Part shown: one piece after another, positions 55,945 through 64,000 of the stretch
How positions within the stretch are numbered: the stretch's first letter is position 1
Layout: every line of letters begins with the position of its first letter
Source: Ptychodera flava
Taxonomy: Eukaryota; Hemichordata; Enteropneusta; Ptychoderidae
Assembly: GCF_041260155.1 (NCBI RefSeq)
Contig: NC_091944.1
Span: 12,527,272-12,591,271, forward strand
Direction: 5' to 3'
DNA length: 64,000 bases
The notes under the pieces: generated by a model
The model's input: only the letters and a program-made list of their open reading frames with translations
Database searches by the model: none
What the model was told of the DNA's origin: nothing
Translations under genes and position numbers: made by a program

Positions 55945-56520
55945 AGTATATTGAATTCAGAACTTATTAATTTTCTTTTTAATTTAACCAACACAAAACC
56001 AACCGACATGTTCCAATATTTATTGAGAAATTCGTGTCACCCGAGCGGCACTTTCAAAGACTTCATTAAAGGTGAACTTCTCCGATATGCTTGCACCTGC
56101 AACAACGACATGGACTTTATTGAAAAGGTCAACTTTCTCACACGCAAACTTCAACAACAAGATTATAGAAAAAAAAGATATATCTCGTATAAAGAAAGAT
56201 GTTAATCTCACCAACCATCAACGATACCTCACCGATAAAGATAAGAGGAATATGACATAAGAACAAAACTGGTTTACACAACGACCTTCAGTCCATTCAT
56301 CAAAACCAGGCAAATCAAACAATGTCTAACAAAAAATTGGAAAATAATAGAAGCCGATCAAACACTGGTCAAAGTTTTTCCAGAAAAACCTATCATAGCA
56401 TACAAAAGGAATAAAAACTTAAGAGACATCCTCGTTCAGGCACAAATCAAGCACGAGGATAAAATAAACACGAACGGTCTGACCAACAAACCACTCAAAG
56501 TTCAGACCACAACATATCCA
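55945..56520 (+). pseudogene. Penelope-like retroelement remnant, frame broken
   Basis: The frame at 55951-56205 reads NTKPTDMFQYLLRNSCHPSG, followed by FIKGELLRYACTC and DFIEKVNFLTRKL, matching the region downstream of the reverse transcriptase core in Penelope-like elements (tKPTDxHQYL...SCHP...K...ALRxxRIC). After stops, another frame to about 56520 resembles the following FPEKPIIAYKRNKNLRDILV segment (the nLrdiLV motif that precedes the GIY-YIG domain). The catalytic RT core and endonuclease are missing, so it is a dead fragment. Confidence 0.75.
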
Positions 56521-58650
56521 TACTAGCATCTCTAGTTGATGAACAATCGCTACTATCAAATTAACATGTGGGATAAATAGCTCCAACACATAACCGGTTC
56601 TTTCCCGGGGACCCAGATCACATGACCAGGGTCAAAGCACTATCGATTCACCGGTGTCTCGCAGTTTCTCCATATCATTAAACCACATTGATCGAATCAA
56701 TATACCGCATCACTATCAAAGGTAGAAAACGATGTGTAAAGTTGCTCTCATTTTCCTATATATAGAAACAGACTTCAAGATACATAAAACAATTTATAAA
56801 TTCTAAAATTCTGAGAAAAAAATATACTAAAGAACTGTAGTTGTAGTTAACATAAAATTATTCTCGTTTGTAGAGGCCATCTAGTCTGTGGTGAATGTAT
56901 AATGCCCACTGTAACAAGTACTAGAAAACGGCATTCATAGGTGAAATTTTTAGACGAAGTTTCGCCAAGGGTCTATTGAAAAGTGTACCATTTCCAGTAA
57001 AATAGCTCTGTGAAGTTAAAAATTGGTATACACAATCAATTGTTACTGAAAAAGACACTGCTGAAATTTGATCGGTGTTCAAGACCCGGAAGACCATTTA
57101 CTAGCCCCGTTTCTCCTTCATAGACAGACCCAAATCGTGTTATGCAACAGAAACTACTCAGTATACACATCGACAATCTTTTGAAGGTAGGTTTATTTTT
57201 ACATGACAAACTGTTTATATCAGAAACAAATTCCTAAAAAACACATATTACCTATAACATTCACTCAGGTCCGCGGTATAGCGTGAATGTAGGCATGTTT
57301 AGGCGACCCATGCTTGTGTGACCCCTGCGTACTACTGCGACCTTTGTTTTGAAATGAAAACGAGGCTATTTTTCTGAGGGCGCTGTTCAAATAACACCCC
57401 CAGCATTCAGACTGTACTACCATGTCTGAGGTTGCCAATTTCAACTACTAGTAACACGCTTTACACCGTTTTATTACATTAACTTATACACTATGGACTT
57501 AAAGGAAGAAACCTACACCAGTTGACCTGAGCGTGATCTAACACTCGATCCGGAGAATGACCTACTTATTGTGTCTGTATGAAAATGTAATTTATTCATG
57601 CAAAAGAGGACAGGTGCAACAGTATATACATGTTCTGTTGACGTCAGAGGCGCCTCAAGGCGGCAGAAAACAGACAATGCAATTTGCATGACTATTATTC
57701 CCTCGGTGAATGAAATTTACAGGTATGATGTATCCATCATCATTGGTCCATCCAGGGGCGATGCTGTCACAACATTGGTATTTGAAGTCACCGTTCTCGC
57801 CCTTAAAAGCCTTAAAATTTATACGTTTAAACTGACCGGCACAACACTAAAGCTCTTCAGTGAGAAGAAATGTCGACGACTAACCATTACAATGTATTAT
57901 GGTTAACTACTGAAGAATACATCAAACTGTATCCCTAGACCAGAGTGCCATCCATGGAAACTTTCGATTTGCGTTCGATGAAAAGCATTATGGTGAAAAG
58001 TTTGGAGCTATGAAATGACATATGACCCAAAACCCCCAGACTCACCGTACCTCTCATAAATTTACGGTCGCACGCGTGATCGTAAGCAAACGAGACAGCA
58101 TTGTAATTACAATTCACTGATGATGACTATCTTCTGTGTCCCAACTTAACAGACGACAAGCAAACAACATAGTATTTCAATATTTCTCTCAATGTATGAA
58201 CTCTTCGGCGGCTACATGGACTTGACCAAGTTAAAGAATTGGCCGGGAACCGATAACTGCTTGTCTTTTTGTCGTGTCCGAGGCTTTTTCCAGATGCATA
58301 TCCCCGGGGATATTAGACAGAAGAACATTTTCAAAGAATTGAAAATCAATCGCAAACAAAGGTCAGCAAAAATGTGATTCAAATGAGTACACTGGTATAA
58401 CAGTATATTAGGTGTACAAACATGTTCTTTTGACAATTTAAATCGTGCAAGCTTAAAGGCCTTTGTCAGGCGTCGGATTGTCTTGCCAGGAAATTTACTG
58501 ACTAGATTACAATTTCAATGGAAAACAAAATATGACACCTCCGTAATCCTCAGACTAGAAGAGACTTGATCCTGGGGATCAAATCCCTGGCCTTTAAGCA
58601 AGGTTATGTTTCAACATGGATTACGTCATGAAAAGCATGCACACGTACGG

Positions 58651-58737
58651 TTAGACTGAAAGATCCGTCGCTCGAGGACGCTCCCTACGCTCCCGGAGAG
58701 TAGAGAGCGCCCTCGAGCGACGGATCTTCCAATCTAA
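58651..58737. mobile_element. Small palindromic MITE, copy 2
   Basis: The ends TTAGACTGAAAGATCCGTCG and reverse complement enclose CTCGAGGACGCTCCCTACG. It is homologous to 51560-51648, with better-preserved arms. Confidence 0.75.
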
Positions 58738-58974
58738 AGTATGATCTACTAACGTTCAAATTAATCGAAACGGCAAGAGTGTAAAAACTCGAAGATGTAT
58801 CTACATATTTGAAAAATTTTGGTACTGTATTATTTCGGAGAGTACAACAAACGTTGACAATCAAATTAGAGAAAATATTCCCTTCCTCACGAATCCAATT
58901 CGAACAATAAATCTCCTATATAACAGCAGCTGACAGCATCGCACAGAAAATGTGCGTGGCAACAACTCGCTTAA

Positions 58975-59329
58975 GGTAAAACGCGCCTTGGGGACAGATA
59001 TTCGGACTGTCAAATTTCTACACTTCTTTTCTGATCTACCACTTGTTGAGGCTCATTTTAAAGCTCTTGGAGAAAGAAAAACTTTCACCCTCAAAGTTTT
59101 TTTCGAAAATCCAAAATTTTATTTTTACTCCATAGAGTTAACACATGGATGGCGGCCATTTTGAATTTCAAATATGGCAAAATTTCGAATAATTTGTATG
59201 GCTAGCTCCAAACTTTGCACAGTGACCCCTGACTTTTATTGTTGATTTGGTCAGAGAATGGTTGAAAGTTTCATTGAGGAAAGTTTGAGCAAAAGTTTAA
59301 GTCTTTCAATTTCGTGGCGCATACTACCT
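58975..59329 (+). mobile_element. piggyBac-type MITE, family B, intact copy
   Basis: A 355-bp element flanked by exact TTAA (58971-58974 and 59330-59333). The ends are GGTAAAACGCGCC on the left and GGCGCATACTACC on the right, an inverted pair. It is the best preserved of four copies in the window (others at 7525-7887, 10381-10480, 19214-19400). The frame inside is a shadow of the repeat. Confidence 0.82.
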
Positions 59330-60210
59330 TAATAAACAATAACTTCAACCTTTGATAATATTGACGTCACTTGCCTCATGAGAGAAGTACATTTTTCCTT
59401 GACTCTCCTTCAGAGAGAAAAACAAAAAGAACATCATACACATTATTACAATTAGCGCCACCATACTGTATTAAACTCAAGTCATTGATATCTCATATTT
59501 TACAAAATAATAATAAACTGAAAGAAGGAAGCTACTAGTATGGTCTTATCTGTAATTCTTGAAATAGTTGCCTCTCAGAAGAGTGATGTAGCACATTTGC
59601 ATATTTTCATCCACTTCAGTGACGTCAATCACGGTGGCTACTTCAGCTGTATCTCTACTGTCATATTTTAATAAGTATGGATGAATCGGCAAATGTGCGT
59701 AAAGTTTTTTGACCTGAACAATAATTTGTACATTAATTCACATGTGTGGCAGTTCTTTCGATTTCCTGTAAGTTTTGATGTAAAACTGCCGATTATCAGA
59801 AAGGTGTTGGATATTGGTCGGGAGAATTAATTGTGATCTTTCGCGCGCGTCCAAGAAACGGAACAAGGTCACGTGGCAGAATTGAAAGCACACATCTGAA
59901 ACCATACCAGTAAATCTCACGGAAGACGGCAGTTCTTCAAGTTAAAATGAAATGCAATTTCGTACATAAGCACAGACGAACTGGTTTACTTTGCACTTCA
60001 AGTATACTGCGCACTTGAATTCAGAAATGAAAAAATGAATACTTCCCAATTTGTTGAAGATGGGTTATACGTTTAAACATTTAAAATATGATATCAGAAA
60101 ATTTTATGTGCACAAATGGATGTAAAATTGCTCTTCATTACCAACCAGAACATAAGACGTTAAAATTAAAATACCCGGGAATTTCTTAAACTTCGATGAA
60201 AATTTGCAGT

Positions 60211-61969
60211 TCATGCTCTGTACAGCAAATGTCCATGGAACACGGTGAATCTGTTGCCACAAACTCCAAATGCATCGTTCATTCCCAGCTCAAGGTGAAC
60301 GGTATCGTTCGAAGTGAGAGCCATTAGGATGCCCTGGCTCTGAACAAGTTCGCCGAGTTCCGAATACAAGCCCGTCTCCCACGTTTCGTTCCTGACAAGT
60401 CTAACGAAAGCACGCCCTCCTGCGGTTACGCAGACAGAGAAGAAGAACTGGTAGAGTCCTGGGATTCGACAAGTGAACACTCCTGTCTCTGGATTCATTT
60501 CGCCAGTGTTGATATCTACCTTGTCGTAGGTGATCACAACGAAATGGGATGAATTTCCACTCTGGTCGAATTCCCTCGCGACGGAGAAGGCAGAGATTTC
60601 AGAATCTGTTTGTCAAAATTAGCTTGATTTAGACAAATAGAAAAACTACATCAAAATAGAGACTGAGTTTGACCATGAAGTACAAGTTGGCGACACAGGG
60701 AACAATAAACGATCATGTTGACTCTCAAGTTACTTCAGTTTATCGTTGAGGGCGTTATATGAATGCTTAACACATGAGGCGTCCTTCAAGTTGGAATGCT
60801 ATGAAAACAGTTCAACGTGGAGTTGGTCTACATGGCTCATTAGAGCGTGTTTCCTTCATCATCTGTGGCACAGGCGTACGGAATGTTTCCTAGATCGTCT
60901 TCGGATGGGAAGTGACTGACACTGTACTGTGAGGCCGAAGGCCGAACCTCGGTACTGTATAAGACTGTATTCTTATACAGTACCGAGGTTCGGCCTTCGG
61001 CCTCACAGTACAGTGTCAGTCACTTCCCATCCGAAGACGATCTAGGAAACATTCCGTACGCCTGTGATCTGTAGGTCAACGCAATCAAGAAGTGCGTGCA
61101 TGATAAAGGTCAACGAAATACGTCTAAATACGTCTGCTTTGTTTGGCACAACATTCCTAGATTTCGAAATGAAAACTGATATCCGTTCTTATTGCCTCTA
61201 GGATTTTGTCGAGATGGGTATCGATTTCGGTAAGATCAAGACAATTGCGTTTCTTAATTATATTTTCAGGAAAGGGTCACCGATACCAAGGTACCCGTGA
61301 CATGACATAGCCGGGGTTTCATCAATGTCACTGTCATGAAATTTGGACTCACATGTAAGGTTTGTGACCAAATGTAGACGGTCGCCCATTACTCTTACCT
61401 GATTTTCGGATTACGTCATAAAATCCACCATGGACTCCTTTGTCTTCATGGTCCACAACCTTTTCCCCCAACAAGCGGTATCTCTCCACCAGCTGTCCAG
61501 ATTCCTTAAGTTGCTCTTTGAGGTCCATATTCTCTTCTTTCAAATAGCTTATATCATTTTTCTGTTCCTTGACTAATCTCTGTAATATTTTGTTTCTCGA
61601 TTTGACAGAAGACACCTCCCGTTTAGATTCTTTAACCTGTCGCTGGGTGTTTCGTGTCAATACTGTCACTTGTCGGTCGTGATTTTTCATTCGTTCATCG
61701 ATCCTCAGCCTGTCTCGTTCCAGGCCTGCAACTTTCTCCTCGAGTCTAGCAGTGCTGGAGATCAGATCAGCGACCTTAGAGGTGAGTTCATTGTCACGGC
61801 TTACCAGCTCCGTCAGTTGGAGCATGAGGAGTCTCACGTCAAGCCTGTCGTTACTACCAGAACTTGCGTTCTGGTCCAGCTGTGAACTTGACGTTGGGTT
61901 GCCGTTGATGAAGGCTATGATTGGGACCAGAATCAGGATACGTGGTATCAAGAAACATTTTGCAGACAT
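60211..61969 (-). CDS. Secreted coiled-coil C1q-domain protein, 2 coding exons
   Basis: Coding exons 61399-61969 and 60211-60605 (966 nt, 321 aa). Start MSAKCFLIPRILILVPIIAF gives a signal peptide (about residues 1-23). Residues about 40-170 are a heptad-rich coiled coil (LEEKVAGLERDRLRIDERM, LKEENMDLKEQLKESGQL) in place of a collagen region. Exon 2 carries the C1q/TNF-like head: AFSVARE, ITYDKVDINTGEMNPETGVF, CRIPGLYQFFFSVC and a C-terminal FTVFHGHLLYRA. Splice ends are CAG/GTAAGAG and AACAG with phase 1. The frame is open upstream of the start to 62110, but CTTCCAG just before the ATG suggests a 5' untranslated exon further up. C1q-domain proteins of invertebrates bind carbohydrates or microbes in haemolymph; that role here is inferred from family. 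Confidence 0.9.
60869..61066. mobile_element. Palindromic hAT-type MITE, copy 2 (in the C1q gene intron)
   Basis: A near-perfect 198-bp palindrome homologous to 17923-18103. The ends are CACAGGCGTACGGAA and its reverse complement. The flanks ATCTGTGG (60861-60868) and ATCTGTAG (61067-61074) match at 7 of 8 bases, as expected for a hAT 8-bp duplication. Confidence 0.85.
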
Positions 61970-64000
61970 CTTCTGGAAGTAGAGCGCAGAACTACATAAA
62001 AAGGGTGTATATATTACATCCATCTCGAACGATTTACTTTGAATCAACAGATTTACGAACTTACTGTACTTTTGATGTGTGAAAAAATTGTATACCATGT
62101 TTGACATCACCTTTATTGTCTTCTACCTGTCAAAAACCGAGACAGTGTGATGCACGCGAAAATGAAATTAATTTTCGTTATATTTCACTATTATTTGAAT
62201 GGAAAACAAAGTCATGATTGATCTAAAAAGTGGTCAAGACCCATACAACAGCCTATCATTTGTAAAAAGGGGAAACAATAAACTATATAATCGATGATGA
62301 CGTCATATTTGTACACAACGTACGAGCTGTGAGGTCTAGCCGCAAAGGAGAAGGCGAGAAATTGTATTCTGAGAAGCGCGGAACCGAAAATTAAGTAGTG
62401 GTCTCTCCGATTACTCCATGTTTAACTTGGAACATAGATTCTCTGTTTCGCGGCTTAATGCAGGGAAGCAGTGCTTAGAGACAAAATAGAGCTATTGTTT
62501 GCTGCGTGCTCCGAGTCACGGATCAAATCATGAACAGCGTGCTTCGTCCAGTGGATTGTGGAAAACACTTTCGCGTTCATCATACAGATGTACACTCTAT
62601 TGTTTACAGTTTGGGAGTCTTTTGTTTCTGTTCTGAGCGCGAATTGTGTAGTGAAGTACCACTTGTGTCAACAAGACTTAAACTGATACAGATCTATGTT
62701 GTATTTTTACCCCCCCCCCCCACGTGACATTCAATGGAAACGAAAGCATTTCGCAAGCAGTGATGGCACGGTGCTCACCATGGCAATATTGTCGTGTTCA
62801 TTAATTTTGTGGTTCAGTAGATTGTTGTATACTTTTCCCTGCAACAAGGAATGAATGATTGACAGTCGCCCTGACTTGAACAGACATGTCTTACTTTAAT
62901 GGTCCGTCACCCCTTAAACAAGATTCATAGTAACGTGCGAATCCCCTTCTTCTGTAACTTAGCTCTCGTACCTTCGTAGGGGTGAGTGCGCGTATGTCAA
63001 TCAAAACTTTCTGAGAGTTCAGGCCCACACTTTCAAACTCCTTGAGGAATTCTTTTTAATAAGTTGAGGTCTATTATGCTGCGATTTCAATGTCTAACTG
63101 CTCCTCTTTTCGTCAACGTAAAATCTGACACAGCACCTATATAAAACAACTTAAACAAATATCTGTTCCTTTGTTTTTTGTCTGAGTAACTGTTACGGCG
63201 TTCGATGCCGGGAGCGTCACAATGGTTGGAAACGCGCAACATCGTTACGGTAAAATGGTCGAGTTCTTTGCAACAGTGTCACTTAAGTTAAGGTACAGTT
63301 TGCCGTGGGCAACCTGCAATCTAACCGAGTCCAAGCGATTTTATTTTAAATGCTTGCTATTTTTCCAAAGAGTTTGAACAATACTTGGCTAAATACGCGT
63401 GAATGATTGCATTATCGACTACAAGGTATCATCGGAGCGTGATGTGGGAAGCTGGCCAGTGATCTAACTGATAAGATGAGACAAACAGAGGCGACAACTT
63501 CGCACTTTGAGTTCTGTGACACGGTTACATGGTTAGTGGTGCGGGCTGACATATCGAATTTCTGTTTTCTTCCTATTAGAACGGTGACAACACCGTGTAT
63601 GTACCGCGACTCTAACCGACGCCGCGCCACAGACAACTACACCAGCAAGACAGACAAGATAGAATCAGTTTGTCAGAGTATTTGAACGGTTTACAGACAC
63701 ATTCAGCCGTGATTTTATGATTTCAGGGGTTATTGATAGGACTTTCAGTAGTAGCCCATAAGGACGATAATATCAATGAAAAAGAGAATTCGTACATATT
63801 GTAGTTACTGAGTTAGCGGTCACTTGTTTTGAGTCAACATCAAACGCTGGCGACATTTTACACTCAGCGCTCCTTACACAAAATCTTGTGATCGAATCAT
63901 TTATAGTTTAGCTGCCACGATATGAACAATATCAACTTTTTTGAATTGTCAGAAACTGTTACAGTAATGGTGAACAAGAGTCTGATCAGCGAAACATACG
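61970..64000. other. Upstream flank of the C1q gene, no supportable gene
   Basis: The near part is presumably the C1q promoter and a 5' untranslated exon, whose limits I cannot set. A 12-C run occurs at about 62711. Short frames at 62506-62727 and 63412-63685 have no recognisable similarity. Confidence 0.5.

Larger units (their letters stand above)
56521..60210. other. Intergenic sequence between the membrane protein and the C1q gene
   Basis: Contains a small palindromic MITE (58651-58737) and a piggyBac-type MITE (58975-59329). The short frame at 57598-57906 (102 codons) has no similarity I recognise and no supporting splice context. Nothing else is supportable. Confidence 0.5.

Noticed and set aside
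57598..57906. 102-codon plus frame
   Set aside because: No recognisable motif, no splice partner and no polyadenylation signal nearby.
58952..59164. 70-codon frame similar to the one at 7677-7907, apparently a conserved protein
   Set aside because: The similarity arises because both lie in copies of the same TTAA-flanked MITE; no shared coding constraint is needed.

Overview
The window is animal nuclear DNA, AT-rich, with small exons, GT-AG introns and very dense non-autonomous transposons. The gene content (a peroxisomal acyl-CoA oxidase, a secreted proteinase K-like subtilase, a coiled-coil C1q-domain protein) together with a Ty3/Gypsy element and a Penelope-like remnant suggests a marine invertebrate such as a hemichordate, amphioxus or mollusc. 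The sequence does not settle which, and I name no species.

Layout. (1) 1850-16876, minus strand: a complete 14-exon acyl-CoA oxidase gene (ACOX1-like, 677 aa, C-terminal SKL). Its introns hold TTAA-flanked MITEs and several fold-back repeats. (2) About 17.0-30.6 kb: no gene I can support. This stretch is a nest of DNA transposons with G/C-tract ends and target duplications of 3 bp (TAA), 8 bp or 9 bp, plus two copies of a 42-bp minisatellite. (3) 30651-51515, plus strand: a complete 8-exon subtilase gene (384 aa, signal peptide, I9 propeptide, Asp139/His172/Ser327). Its 12.5-kb intron 4 and 4.5-kb intron 5 are packed with elements, including a Ty3/Gypsy retrotransposon (40308-45311) with almost identical LTRs. 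That element sits 24 bp upstream of the exon carrying the catalytic His. (4) 54680-55903, plus: a 3-exon gene for an unrecognised 226-aa protein with two predicted membrane segments, followed at once by a Penelope-like retroelement remnant. (5) 60211-61969, minus: a 2-exon gene for a secreted coiled-coil plus C1q protein, with a palindromic hAT-type MITE in its intron. (6) 62.0-64.0 kb: nothing supportable.

The four host genes look unrelated in function: peroxisomal beta-oxidation, extracellular proteolysis, an unknown membrane protein and an innate-immunity-type lectin. The unifying theme is the transposon load. No transposase is visible, so the DNA elements must have been moved by enzymes encoded elsewhere. 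Exons were assembled by eye from reading frames, splice dinucleotides and phase continuity. All splice phases of the three recognised genes are consistent, which is strong internal support, but no transcript evidence was available.
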